Shown: positions 34,197-44,832, numbered from the stretch's first letter. The stretch is DNA of 64,000 bases from Colias croceus (GCF_905220415.1 NC_059545.1:2490001-2554000); one strand, 5' to 3'. The notes: generated by a model not told the origin, from the letters alone. Made by a program: numbers and translations.

Positions 34197-34971
34197 GTAC
34201 GTTAGTTGTTTAGAATTTTTCAACAAAAAATCCATACATAAAATTCTAGTTTTACATTCATTGTAATCGAAACAGAACAGGCATATAAAACTTTATTCGC
34301 ATTTCAATTTTGAACTATTGAACGGACATGTACTTATGAATTATTTATGAATATGATATTCGTATATTGTAAGAACATGTTATTTATACTGCCAAAGGGA
34401 AGTAAAGAAAAATAAAAGATTTACCTCTTGAAAGTTTAATATAATGTTACAGTTTTGTTCTCCTGAGTAGTTATTAGAAGAAGTGAGATCATAAGAAAGA
34501 TAGTAAATAATAAACTCAAACTCAAACATTTATTTATTCAATTAGACTTCTTCGAGAAGCACTTTTGAAACGTCAATACATATTTTTAACATTTACCACC
34601 GATTCGGAAAGCAGAATAGATAGTAAAACTTAGTATTTGTGATTAGTACAAGTCCAAGACGGGCCGCAGACCGCAAACTGCAACAGCAAACTGCAAGCGA
34701 CAACACTTGTTTCTATGAACATCTATGAATCGTTGCGCGTCGCGTCTGCAGGCAGCAGTGTCGCCGCGCTTAGAATCAATTTACGTTAACAGCAATAAGG
34801 CAAAAAATGTAATATTAGCATGACAAATATTGAACAGTTTAGTATTTTTGTTTGTAAATAATATGTTTAGGAAATATCTGTTATACGTATTTCAATATGT
34901 TTAAATATTGAGTGTACACCTACGGACTTATGGAATGTTTTGACTATCTGAGACAGATCATATTTAGTGAT
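34197..34971. other. Intergenic DNA with a reversed retroelement tail
   Basis: Contains a reversed family E tail (34513-34620) and a GC-rich stretch at 34660-34760 ('gacgggccgcagaccgcaaa', 'gcgcgtcgcgtctgcaggca'), possibly from a MITE. No gene is supported. Confidence 0.45.
34513..34620 (-). repeat. Retroelement 3'-tail repeat, family E, copy 3
   Basis: The reversed tail AAACTCAAACTCAAACATT is followed by 'gaagcacttttgaaacgtc' and 'accaccgattcggaaagcag'. Confidence 0.6.
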
Positions 34972-35374
34972 CATGGGCGTAGCCATGGTGGGGCAGGGTG
35001 GGGCACTTGCCCCACTCTAGCTTTAACCTGGAAGATAGGTAGATACCTAACCAAATCTAAAAATTGAAGTAAGTACCTACTAACTCTTTTGACTGACTAA
35101 CACCTAACAAGTGTCATACGTCCAGCGACCAAACGGCTGAAGATTTTTGGATCTATTTCGTGGTGTGGTAGGTGAACAATAAGGTGTTTTGAATAAGAAT
35201 AATTCGAATAACGAATTACACACGAAAAAAGAAAATAGCTGAGGTTTCTATGTTACATGAACTGTAAGAAAAATGAGTATAGTACCCCAATTAGTTACCC
35301 CACTAACTTATCCAATTTCACTTTTGTTGTTTTACACGTTCTACAACTCACTGATACTTTTTACTTTAGACTTA

Positions 35375-36018
35375 TTCGCCATCGCAAATGCCTTCGCAAA
35401 TGCCTTCGCGAATGCCTTCGCGAATGCCTTCGCAAATGCCTTCGCGAATGCCTTCGCCAATGCCTTCGCGAATGCCTTCGCGAATGCCATCGCGAATGCC
35501 TTCGCGAATGCCATCGCGAATGCCTTCGCGCATGCCTTCGCGAATGCCTTCGCGAGTGCCTTCGCGAGTGCCTTCGCGAATGCCTTCGCGAATGCCTTTG
35601 CGAATGCCTTCGCAAATGCCTTCGCGAATGCCTTCGCCAATGCCTTCGCGAATGCCTTCGCAAATGCCTTCGCAAATGCCTTCGCGAGTGCCTTCGTGAA
35701 TGCCTTCGCAAATGCCTTCGCAAATGCCTTCGCGAGTGCCTTCGCGAATGCCTTCGCAAATGCCTTCGCGAATGCCTTCGCCAATGCCTTCGCGAATGCC
35801 ATCGCAAATGCCTTCGCGAGTGCCTTCGCGAATGCCTTCGCGAGTACCTTCGCAAGTGCCTTCGCAAATGCCTTCGCGAGTGCCTTCGCGAATGCCTTCG
35901 CGAATGCCATCGCGAATGCCTTCGCGAATGCCATCGCGAATTCCTTCACAAATGCCTTCGCAAATGCCTTCGCGAGTGCCTTCGCGAATGCCTTCGCAAA
36001 TGCCTTCGGAAATGCCGG
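35375..36018. repeat. 12-bp minisatellite array, about 53 units
   Basis: Tandem units of the form AATGCCTTCGCN, with N G/A/C variants and occasional ATCG, TTTG or GAGTG changes. Because 12 is a multiple of 3 and the units lack stops, several frames stay open on both strands (Ala-Phe-Ala-Asn, Cys-Leu-Arg-Glu or Met-Pro-Ser-Gln/Arg repeats). These long frames are side effects of the repeat. Longer patterns of variant units recur within the array, suggesting growth by block duplication. Confidence 0.92.
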
Positions 36019-36038
36019 CGGTACAGCCGCCGGCATTT
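36010..36038. repeat. Hairpin at the end of the minisatellite
   Basis: AAATGCCGGCGG and CCGCCGGCATTT are perfect 12-bp complementary arms with a 5-nt loop, directly at the right edge of the array. The left arm begins as a normal repeat unit (AAATGCC). Confidence 0.85.
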
Positions 36039-36284
36039 GAAGACCTGGATATAACTTTGGGTACATACTTGGTACATACAGTTGCTAGTTACATATTATT
36101 TTTTATTGTTGCCCCACCTTGAGCCCATGGCTAGCTACGCCCATGTTAGTGATATATTTAGAGGAAGGCAAATAATTCCAATTTGCTCTTTACTTTTTCC
36201 TAGATATATAAAGAAAACTTACATCTAGGTAATATTAAGTTCAAAAATAAATAAATTACCATTTCCAATTAACCTGAAGCTCTG

Positions 36285-36418
36285 TCCTTTACCTGAAGGT
36301 TGCCTGGCAGAGATGGCTTAGAGCCATAAGGCCGCCATTTGTACATTTTGAATGGTTTTGTTGTACTTTTATTTTATAAGACTGTTGTACAATAAAGAGT
36401 AAATAAATAAATAAATAA
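36285..36418 (+). repeat. Non-LTR retrotransposon 3' end with (AAAT)n tail
   Basis: 'gttgcctggcagagatggct' and 'ataaggccgccatttgtaca' are followed by an AT-rich stretch, AATAAA-like wording and an AAATAAATAAATAAAT tail. This looks like the 3' end of a 5'-truncated lepidopteran LINE (wording familiar from RTE-type tails; not searched). Confidence 0.5.
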
Positions 36419-36875
36419 TTAATAACCCACTCTTGACAGTTTTACTACCGTAAAAGAAAAACATTATATACCTACGCATAACCAAAATATATACATATTA
36501 TAATATACCAATACAATAATCGAGTTTCTGTGTGTCTTATAATAAATATACTTCGCGTCTGAAACAGAAATCAACTTTGTAAAGGGCAAAAGTTTTATCG
36601 CAAACCTGCAGAGGGTGAAAGAGGATACAAAATAGTAATTGAAAATGCTCCGCGCAATGATGCGTCTAACACAAGAAAGATACTAGAAGGTATACACGAT
36701 CGACATGCGGATAAAAGCAAATCAAATAAACCATCATTTTCTTAGCACGTAGAGTGAAGAAAAGCTGGTTATTGAACATCCGCTGCTGTGAGATAGCGCT
36801 TCGTTTGGCGAATTTATATTTTATTATATATTTAAAAATCATTTTATACACGTAGACTGTAGAGGTTATAATAAA

Positions 36876-37064
36876 CGTTGTGCCCCGCGGTTTTACCCGC
36901 AGCGCTCCGCTGATGTTGGTCTTAGCGTGATAATATAAAGACCGTGACCTTCCTCGATAAATGGGCTATCTAACACCAAAATAATTTTTCAAATCGGACC
37001 AGTAGTTCCTGAGATTAGCGCGTTCAAACAAACAAGCTCAGTTTTATAATATTAAGTATAGATT
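36876..37064 (-). mobile_element. Helitron-like element, family B, copy 6
   Basis: Minus-strand copy with the GC hairpin mutated (GGTTTTACCC), no intact CTAG end, and the 5' TCTATACTTAATATTATAAAA head at 37064. Confidence 0.65.
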
Positions 37065-38211
37065 TCGCCCAAACCTGAAATCATGACGCTCAATCATTGT
37101 TATTCACTTAAGCTGAAAGTATGAAGGATCCAAATTCTATCGCCTATTTCGATAATTGATCGATTGATTTAAACAGTGTTATTTATTTCAACTGGGCGTG
37201 GTAGGAAATCCAAAACTAAGAGGAATATTGAAAAGAATATTAGCTTAGCGGAGTCACGAGGCAGATTTTAATGAAAGGCTATCTATCACTGTATCATCAC
37301 GTTTTTGAAAACTCTATATTCCTAGTCACTTTAGTTTCAGCTCAGTTAAATAATTTATGTATACCCTATAGCTATATGAAACATTTGCATAGTCTTAAAA
37401 ACGTTTTCCTTTTATCTGTAAATTATTGTGTTATAGCCTAATGATCTGTGAAATAAATGTACCGAATGAAAACGTATACAGATTGGCAACCAGATAAGCT
37501 AATCACTTAACTCATAGCATCGATTACTCTTTCCTTTGGACATTCTGTATTGACTAATGGATTAAGATCGATGGTCGGTAATTAGTGGATCCAGGAACTA
37601 ATGGAATTACGTATCTGGGTAATGAGTCGATTGATAAAACAATGGTTTGGTAGATTCATAGTTTAATTGCAATACCACAACTTTACTTTACTTTTCATTT
37701 AAATCATAGCAGTTAAGTCAATTATTGGTATGAACAATTAATAATAACTCCTATATTAATATATTGAATCCAAAGTTTTGCAATAGTACAATGAAAGAGG
37801 TCACGTATCCATGGGGATTTTTAAAGGAAAAATTTACTATATTTATATTAGACTACATCAAAGGCGTATTATTTTATAGTCTTTGAGGCGGGCTATTTAA
37901 TTTAGTTTCTAAATAAATTGCACAATTATTGAAGTGATTTCTAATAGATGTTATTTATAAATAAAAGTATACTTCAAATTTCAAAAAGAGAGAACACAAA
38001 TAACAAATTATTGCTTTGTACTTACGTCTAATTCATTTGCTAACTGAAAATGCTTGATTAGATTAGTTCATTCTCTAACTAAATGTTCTCCAGACGATAA
38101 TGTTGTTCCAAATGGCATAACAACGACCATTAAGCACTGAGATTGATTGTTACACTATCGTAATTATTGACGAACCGAGTAATGGACTATTCAGTAACCC
38201 ATTAAATTTAA
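37065..38211. other. Intergenic DNA, nothing recognised
   Basis: AT-rich, no supported gene or clear repeat. Confidence 0.4.
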
Positions 38212-38215
38212 TGGC

Positions 38216-38809
38216 TCTTCACAATGGGCAACGTTGGCCCAACAATTGATTGTCGATGTTTGCAGCCATTAGGTTGCTTTTCCACCAGAAATGTGCTGCA
38301 TTGCTGCATTTGTTATCCACCAATCATATTCATTTATGCACATAGCGTTGGTGGCATTGGTGGAAACGGTCACATAGTTGCATAGTATTGCTATTATAAG
38401 AAATTATACGCGTGGCCGGGTTAAATATCGGTTTGAATGCAATAAAAGGGTATTTGGGTCGAACGTCGTATAAACAACGTCAGAGCACAATTCGTACGAA
38501 TGCGCCACGAGTCAAAGGAAAACGGCATTTTATAGTATTACACACAGCTAAGCATGTTCGGACAGGAAACAGTGACAATTACTATATTGACAACTATTCA
38601 TCCACAAAAATATTAAATCAAAAGTTACGTCTAACACATTTTCGTAGCATTCGTAGCAGAGATGTACTATGCAGCTGCATAGAACATCTCTGGTAGAAAT
38701 GCACCCTTATGGCGGCATATGAATAAACATCTACAATGACGGCCGATCACAATTTAGCACTACACTATCGTGATTACCTCTACTCGCCCAACGGTGCCCA
38801 TTGTGAAGA
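38216..38809. mobile_element. MITE with TCTTCACAATGGGCA ends, interrupted by another MITE
   Basis: The left end TCTTCACAATGGGCAACGTT and the right end, ending GCCCATTGTGAAGA, are inverted repeats. TGGC flanks both sides (38212-38215, 38810-38813), giving a 4-bp duplication. A shorter relative at 61160-61310 lacks the central 435 bp (38272-38706), which has its own inverted ends, so one MITE sits inside the other. The plus-strand frame 38412-38696 lies in this element and shows no transposase motif. Confidence 0.7.
38272..38706. mobile_element. Nested MITE with TTTCCACCAGA-type ends
   Basis: The left end GGTTGCTTTTCCACCAGAAA and the right end TCTGGTAGAAATGCACCC are imperfect inverted repeats of about 35 bp. 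It contains a 34-bp near-perfect palindrome at 38658-38691 centred on GCAGCTGC. Confidence 0.6.
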
Positions 38810-38813
38810 TGGC

Positions 38814-39592
38814 CTGTAAAGCTATAATGGCTTGTGTTGGTGACTTCATTATCAAATAATGCGCGTATGGTGTTTATTGTTTTATAGATAACTATGATAG
38901 TTTTATTATTATAACGCACGTGAACAATTAGCCTGATAAGTCGTAAAAGATTCGGCGATTTATGTTTGAAATATTTATACAAACGGACTTGAATACAGTT
39001 TTTTTTTTTTATAAATATTTAATGAGCATTTAATGAATATCTCTATAAATATATTAATTACTCTAAAAAATAGACTTCTTAGGTATTGTTATTATTCCCA
39101 TAATATATGATCGTTAGCGATTTCATTTTATCTTGCTAAATTTTAACTTCACCTGAGTCCTGAAGTGAATAAGACGAACACGTTAAAGCACTTAGACGGA
39201 GCTTTTAAAATTATGAATTTGTATTTTGTATTGTATTAGGGAGATCTTTTGTATTTATATATTTATAAAACCTTTTCATATGACATCACAAATCTTGAAA
39301 TACTTTTTTTAACTTCGATTCAACTTCAATTTTGCTCTAACTTAATATAATAATAGAGAAAAGCAATAAATGTTATTAATTCATTATAAAGCATAGATAA
39401 TAATATAATACTCTGTTGTAATCAGTTAAATCTTAGATTATTATTATAAATCTGAAACCTTCCCAAGCATAAGATAAAACATGACGTATCACTAAACGCC
39501 GTAATCTCTATAATGAGAGCATCCTGTAGCAAATTGAATCAGAGATGCGTAACACTTAATCATGGGAGCCATGAAGACTCTACCATGATATC
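38814..39592. other. Intergenic DNA, nothing recognised
   Basis: AT-rich, no supported gene. Confidence 0.4.
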
Positions 39593-39687
39593 TTAAAGCA
39601 GTATTAATACCAATGTGGAAACGGGACAGCGCTATATAGGTTTTATGGCGCTGTCACTTTCCTACGCTGGGAATAAGACTGCTTTAA
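39593..39687. mobile_element. Small palindromic MITE, family D, copy 2
   Basis: TTAAAGCAGTATTAATA at the left and GAATAAGACTGCTTTAA at the right, with an inner GACAGCGC..GCGCTGTC inverted repeat. It shares this structure with 11262-11353. A TTAA at each outer edge could be part of the ends or a TTAA duplication. Confidence 0.65.
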
Positions 39688-39899
39688 TACGGTACGAGGG
39701 TTGGGTTCAATGTAACGGTAATATCCTAACCCCAATGCTATTAATTCAGGAAATCTTTCTATTACCTTGTGTTAGGCATTTATTTCTTTTATGTAAATAT
39801 GTTATACCTACTTAGTTAGTAACTAACTATAGTTACTTTTATCTCATCTCACAAGATGTTATAGAATTTAGGTAATCTAATATAATATATTATAACTTT

Positions 39900-40115
39900 A
39901 GGCGAAAGTTTGTAAGTATGGATGTATCGATGTATGGATGTTTGTTACTCTTTCACGTAAAAACTACTGAACCGATTACAATGAAATTTAGCACACATAT
40001 AGAGGGTAACTTGGATTAACACATAGGATAGTTTTTATCCCGGAAATCTCACGGGAACGGGAACTATGCGGGTTTTCCTTTGCAAACGCGGGCGAAGCCG
40101 CGGGCGGAAATCTAG
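39900..40115 (+). mobile_element. Helitron-like element, family A, copy 11
   Basis: 5' head lost (starts GGCGAAAGTTTG). The rest closely matches 33977-34196 and ends CTAG at 40112-40115. It lies about 650 bp upstream of the receptor's exon. Confidence 0.7.
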
Positions 40116-40765
40116 TTATTTATATTATTAGGATTTTATTAAGCTATTCAACTACTAGAAGACCGAGCACGGTATTATAAAATTAAAATGTATGAGGGTT
40201 TTAGTATCTGTTAAAATTAATTAGAAGAGCATAATATCTATACCAACCAACGTTAGCTATTTTATGTGATCGAATACAGAATAAAATGAATCAAGAACGT
40301 AAATTATAAATAATTGGCTAATTCACAAAAGTTTCTGTATAAATTAAATAAAATGACGCGAAAATATCAACGAATTACGCAAAACAAAGATAGAACCAAA
40401 ATTAAATTTGTAAGTAACCGAGCCGAAACCTGTTACGACTTTTTAAACCAAATCAATGTAAAAGTAATTAGTAAGTGATTAGCAGAGCTAACCGAAGATT
40501 CTGGAAAAGCTAATTAACACTGTGAAAGGGACCTGCGCTATCTAGTATGATAAATTGCTTAATTTGAATATTGCAAAGTTATATTTATTCATATTTCCTT
40601 GTTTGTCTATGGCAGCAATTTTCCGTATTTTACGGAAACTCAATTAACACTCCAATGTTTGTGGGTTGAAATGTTTATTAAAATATCTAAAATTATCCTC
40701 AAGCAGCTACTGCGGCAATTTGATATCTGTTATACGACATTAACATTACTTTTCTTTTGTTTCAG
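40116..40765 (+). other. Probable last part of the 5'-UTR intron of the receptor gene
   Basis: AT-rich sequence ending in a pyrimidine-rich stretch and TTTGTTTCAG (40756-40765), a strong 3' splice site, with a branch-like CATTAAC upstream. The upstream exon and promoter were not found; they may lie anywhere left of here or outside the window. Confidence 0.55.
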
Positions 40766-40986
40766 ATATGCAGATTATCATCTCACCAAGAATAATATAG
40801 AAACGATTATGAAGCAATTACCACCGTACTTATGCAGTTGATAAAGCAATTATAATACAGCATGAACTTCGACCCTTTCGTCGATTCATGTACAACGATC
40901 TATCAACCAAACCTGTCTCATAAACATGCAAACACAAACAACCGACCTAATCGGTTTATGATGCCAAGTTAAGTAATCTATAAATT
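40766..40986 (+). promoter_or_regulatory. 5'-UTR portion of the receptor exon, with three upstream ORFs
   Basis: If the splice site at 40765 is used, the mRNA leader holds three complete uORFs before the main ATG: 40768-40800 (10 codons), 40809-40841 (10 codons) and 40862-40972 (36 codons). They are non-overlapping, and the last ends 14 nt before the receptor start. Such uORFs usually lower translation of the main frame (inference). Confidence 0.55.
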
Positions 40987-42291
40987 ATGCAGACCGAATG
41001 GAGTGCTAATGAATCCTCGTACAATGAAAGTTACAGTAATTTCAGCGATAGCTACCAAAATGAGAACATTACTATACCGCCCGACCCCATCGAGGACAAA
41101 GCGATTCAAGCCGCTTTTTGCACAGCCTACACAATCATTTTCGCAGTCGGCATCTTCGGTAATGCCCTTGTTTGCTACGCTGTAATTAGGAACCGGGCCA
41201 TGCAAACTGTTACCAACCTATTCATAACGAATCTGGCCTTATCTGATATTTTGCTGTGCGTATTTGCCGTACCTTTTACTCCCTTGTACACGTTTCTCGG
41301 CAGATGGGTCTTCGGCGGTCCACTGTGCCACATAATGCCTTACGCTCAAGGCTGTAGCGTCTATATTTCCACTCTTACTCTAACGTCCATAGCTATCGAC
41401 AGATTCTTTGTAATAATTTACCCCTTTAAGCCCCGGATGAAAATCACGACGTGCATTGGACTCATTATATTTATTTGGGTCTTCGCTCTCACCGTTACCT
41501 TTCCTTACGGATATTATATGACACTTCAAGATATTTTCTGCGAAGAAAAATGGCCGTCGGACCAAATCCGCAAAGCCTTTGGGGCCGTTACGACTATCAT
41601 GCAATTCGTGCTACCTTTTATAGTAATGGCTTTCTGCTATACTTGTGTCAGTATAAAGTTGAATGATAGATTAAAATCCCGACCGGGAAGTAAAAATAGT
41701 AAAAAGGAAGATGCCGAGCGGGAAAGGAAAAGACGAACGAATAGAATGCTCATAGCGATGGTTGCAATTTTTGGCCTTTCATGGCTGCCATTGAATTTAA
41801 TTAATATAAGTAGTGATTTTTATTCATTCGCCGAAGATTGGAGATATTACATGGTACTGTTCTTCATAGCGCATTTTATAGCCATGTCTTCGACTTGTTA
41901 CAATCCGTTCCTCTACGCGTGGTTGAACGAGAACTTCCGAAAGGAATTCAAGCAGATTCTTCCTTGTTTAGGAGCACTAGTGACGAAGAAATCTAAAAGG
42001 AATTTCAATCAGTCTGACAGAACAGGAATGTACCGGTCGGAAAAAACTTGTAACGGTAATGAGACCGTTCAGGAGTCGCTGCTGACTTCGACCATAAATA
42101 AGATGCCTTCAGTTAGATATAAGATAGAGTTAAACGATACTGTGAAAGTTTACGAAGACGATGTGGACAATGTTAGCCCGGACGAGAAGCCGGACAACCC
42201 GAGTCCGAATGAAGACTGCGTTAAGATGTATATGTTTGTAGATAAAACTGTAGTTACGTCGGATAAGGAGCCTATTGTATCTGCACTGTAA
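40987..42291 (+). CDS. sNPFR: Short neuropeptide F receptor (rhodopsin-class GPCR)
   Basis: A 434-residue class A G-protein-coupled receptor at the plasma membrane, predicted to bind short neuropeptide F peptides (feeding, growth and hormone control in insects). The N-terminus carries four N-glycosylation sites (Asn 8, 13, 18, 27). Transmembrane helices lie at about 42-66, 77-99, 112-143, 152-174, 197-223, 252-275 and 287-311. Visible landmarks: GN in helix 1; NLALSD (82-87) in helix 2; Cys114 and Cys185 for the extracellular disulfide; DRF (138-140) after helix 3 where DRY is usual; FGLSWLP in helix 6; NPFLY (306-310) in helix 7; and Cys327, a possible palmitoylation site. The stretches NRAMQTVTNLFITNLALSD and RTNRMLIAMVAIFGLSWLP match the sNPF receptor subfamily closely, better than long NPF or RYamide receptors. 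The whole coding region is in one exon. The ATG at 40987 follows in-frame stops and gives a normal-length extracellular tail. Family very likely; ligand not tested. Confidence 0.9.
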   Translation: MQTEWSANESSYNESYSNFSDSYQNENITIPPDPIEDKAIQAAFCTAYTIIFAVGIFGNALVCYAVIRNRAMQTVTNLFITNLALSDILLCVFAVPFTPLYTFLGRWVFGGPLCHIMPYAQGCSVYISTLTLTSIAIDRFFVIIYPFKPRMKITTCIGLIIFIWVFALTVTFPYGYYMTLQDIFCEEKWPSDQIRKAFGAVTTIMQFVLPFIVMAFCYTCVSIKLNDRLKSRPGSKNSKKEDAERERKRRTNRMLIAMVAIFGLSWLPLNLINISSDFYSFAEDWRYYMVLFFIAHFIAMSSTCYNPFLYAWLNENFRKEFKQILPCLGALVTKKSKRNFNQSDRTGMYRSEKTCNGNETVQESLLTSTINKMPSVRYKIELNDTVKVYEDDVDNVSPDEKPDNPSPNEDCVKMYMFVDKTVVTSDKEPIVSAL

Positions 42292-42381
42292 ATAATGGTG
42301 AGTTAGGTTATTTATAATTTGTTTTTCATTGCAATTGATAATTTTTTACATTTATAATGTATTCTTGAAAATTTTGTCACA

Positions 42382-42516
42382 TCCATACTAATATTATAAA
42401 GATACCCGAAAACGGACGTAGGCTACTTTTTATCCCGGGAAAATGACGCAATCCCGGAAATCCATGGGAACGGGAACTATGCGGGTTTTTCTTTGACTGC
42501 GTGGGCGAAAACCTAG
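42382..42516 (+). mobile_element. Helitron-like element, family A, copy 12 (internally deleted)
   Basis: Begins TCCATACTAATATTATAAAG, jumps to 'tacccgaaaacggacgtagg' and ends CTAG at 42513-42516. It lies 85 bp into the presumed 3'-UTR intron. Confidence 0.7.
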
Positions 42517-43265
42517 TTTCTTGTATGCTTATTTGGAAATGCTAAACAATTAGTAAAGTTCAACAAATTCAACAATTACTAAAGTTCTTGTTCCTATTAA
42601 ACACAATTTAGATTCATTCAATCGTGTCCTTGTAAACCAGCAAACATCTTCATTGATGGTACTAAATTTCACAGTTAATATTCGTAGCGTACAAAATAAA
42701 AATATTTGTACGCAGTGACTCATTACAGATACTTCAGTAGGTTTATTAATGTTGATCGAACGTAAAACCACGCAAATTTAAGTGCTACCAGAGTTTGTAA
42801 TAAAAATTCGGCCATAAATCAATCTGTTATAGGTCGTTAAAGGCAAATCGGTGAATAACAGGCAAGGATATCTTACAATAGCAATATTTACTGTAATCAT
42901 TTTTTATGGTTTTAGTTAAGACGCAATATTTTGATTATCTGTTTTGATGTTTACATTTAATATTAATTATAATTAATAACCTTAATTTTGATTACCTACC
43001 TACTATTTTAACGTAAATTGTATTCCATTGATAAAAAAGACGTTACATAATTCAAATTCAAAAGTGCATCAATATTACGATTCTGAACAAATAAGTAAAA
43101 AGCATAATTATTGCCTGGAATCACGCATTTAGAAATCTTAGAAACATTCCTATAAAAAACAAATACCCATACAATCAGACAAATGATTCCCAAAACTATA
43201 CACCACACTGGTTAACATTGTCTCTACATACTCACCTACGCTATAATAGCCACTACATACTATAA

Positions 43266-43457
43266 CTAGCAGTGCTCCGCGGTTTCACCCGCATTTCTCC
43301 GCTCCTGTTAGTTTTAGCGTGATGATATAATATAACCTATAGTCTTCCTCGATAAATGGGCTATCTAACACCGACAGAATGTTTCAAATCGGACTATATC
43401 CTGAGATTAGCGCGTTCAAACAAACAAACTCTTCAGCTTTATAATATTAGTATAGAT
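43266..43457 (-). mobile_element. Helitron-like element, family B, copy 7
   Basis: Complete minus-strand copy with CTAG at 43266 and the ATCTATACTAATATTATAAAG head at the right. Confidence 0.72.
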
Positions 43458-44695
43458 ATATATAAGAATATATATTCTGTGTAGTCAATCTATATTCAGG
43501 TGCACGTGGAGGGGTGTATGTGACAGCGGCCGATTGCCAATAAAATATTTATTTTACTTTTATGAAATCGAGCTTACACTGACGACATTTATTTCATTGT
43601 TCGAGGGTACTTTGTAGGGCGGTTGAGGTTTATACTATGAGTTAATATGCTTTGTTAAACTTTATTTAAAACAGGTAACTAATCTGTATTAAATTGTTTA
43701 AGCTATTTGAAAGAAAAATACATATATAGGCCTATAATAAGGTAATATTATAGTCTTTCACTAAGCACGAGTAGATTTCTAAGATGTCTAAGTGTCATCT
43801 ACCAAAAATACATTTTATTATTCAGTCAATAAAATCAAAATTACAATTAATAGCAATTAATAGCAGGCACAAATGGTCACATTTTATGGTCAAAATATAT
43901 GTCCGTTAGAATGAACACTGCATCCTTTTCACAGCATAATATAGAGAGAAAATATCAATAAGTCTCAATAATTCAAAAAATCTCCAAATATTTCACACAA
44001 AATTTTACCTCAAATCGCGGAAATTTACAAAATTACGATTACCACATCGCAATACAAATTTACATCTAAATTAGCACACATGAAACGCGATGGATGATCA
44101 GCAAATAGCAGCAAATTACATAACTGTTTGCTAATAATGGAGATTTAGCGATGAATCTAACATGAATTCTCAATCGCGTAATGTTTGTTCCATGTATATC
44201 TGTAGCACAGATAATGTAATACTATACTAGTATATGTAGTTACATAATTAACAATTATTAAGTAAGGTAACGATTAAAATTACATATCACGAGATAGGAA
44301 TATTTACAAATTCTTTTATTAATGAATGCGTCAAAAGAGTTGTTTAAACTACCTTTATTGTACTTTAAAATCAGAAAATTAAAAGGTTGATAAAAAAGTA
44401 TTAGGTATTATTGCACCTTAAATTGATTAAATTACACATAGAGCCGATTTAGAGTCAAGCGTACTTAAAATACCTATACGTCTTTATTTTTAAAGTGTTT
44501 GAAGGAAAAGTCTGTAGATTATTATCATCATAGTCCTGCGCATAATATGTGCAATAAATTTATGAATTATCCGTCTCACAAGATAATGCGATAAATTTAT
44601 TAAATTATTATCCTACTATCATCACCAGTCCTTGTAAAATTACAATTAAATTCTTATCTGCAAGTCGGTATGCATAATTCTTATAAATTCGTTAA

Positions 44696-44832
44696 AAGTC
44701 AAACATTTATTCATTCAATAAGCCTTCTTATAAAAGCACTTTTAAATCGTCATAACATTTTTGAACATTTATCACCGATTCAGAAAGCATCTATGGAGAA
44801 GAACCGGCAAGAAACTCCATTGTTGCTCTTTT
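44696..44832 (-). repeat. Retroelement 3'-tail repeat, family E, copy 4
   Basis: Best match to 1936-2100, including 'gaagaaccggcaagaaactc' at its inner end. The tandem tail is reduced to 'agtcaaacatttattcattc'. The frame 44670-44873 is its translation. Confidence 0.6.

Larger units (their letters stand above)
34972..36145. mobile_element. hAT-like non-autonomous element carrying a 12-bp minisatellite
   Basis: The ends CATGGGCGTAGC..GCTACGCCCATG are perfect 12-bp inverted repeats, flanked by an 8-bp duplication TTAGTGAT (34964-34971 and 36146-36153). Eight-bp duplications are typical of the hAT superfamily. The 1174-bp interior has no transposase; more than half is a tandem array (35375-36018). 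A related, right-truncated copy is at 58089-58955. Confidence 0.8.

Noticed and set aside
35375..36018. CRISPR-like array
   Set aside because: There are no spacers; units are directly adjacent 12-mers in a eukaryotic genome.
35257..36122. Long open frames on both strands (up to 265 codons) with Cys-Leu-Arg-Glu, Ala-Phe-Ala-Asn or Met-Pro-Ser repeats
   Set aside because: They are produced by a 12-bp tandem repeat without stop codons; five frames are open at once and none has a sensible start, domain or splice context.
38412..38696. 94-codon frame as a possible transposase
   Set aside because: It crosses the nested MITE and shows no catalytic or DNA-binding motif.
40599..40841. 80-codon plus-strand frame before the receptor as a coding exon
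   Set aside because: It runs through the predicted splice acceptor at 40765; only its last 10 codons would be in the mRNA, as a uORF.
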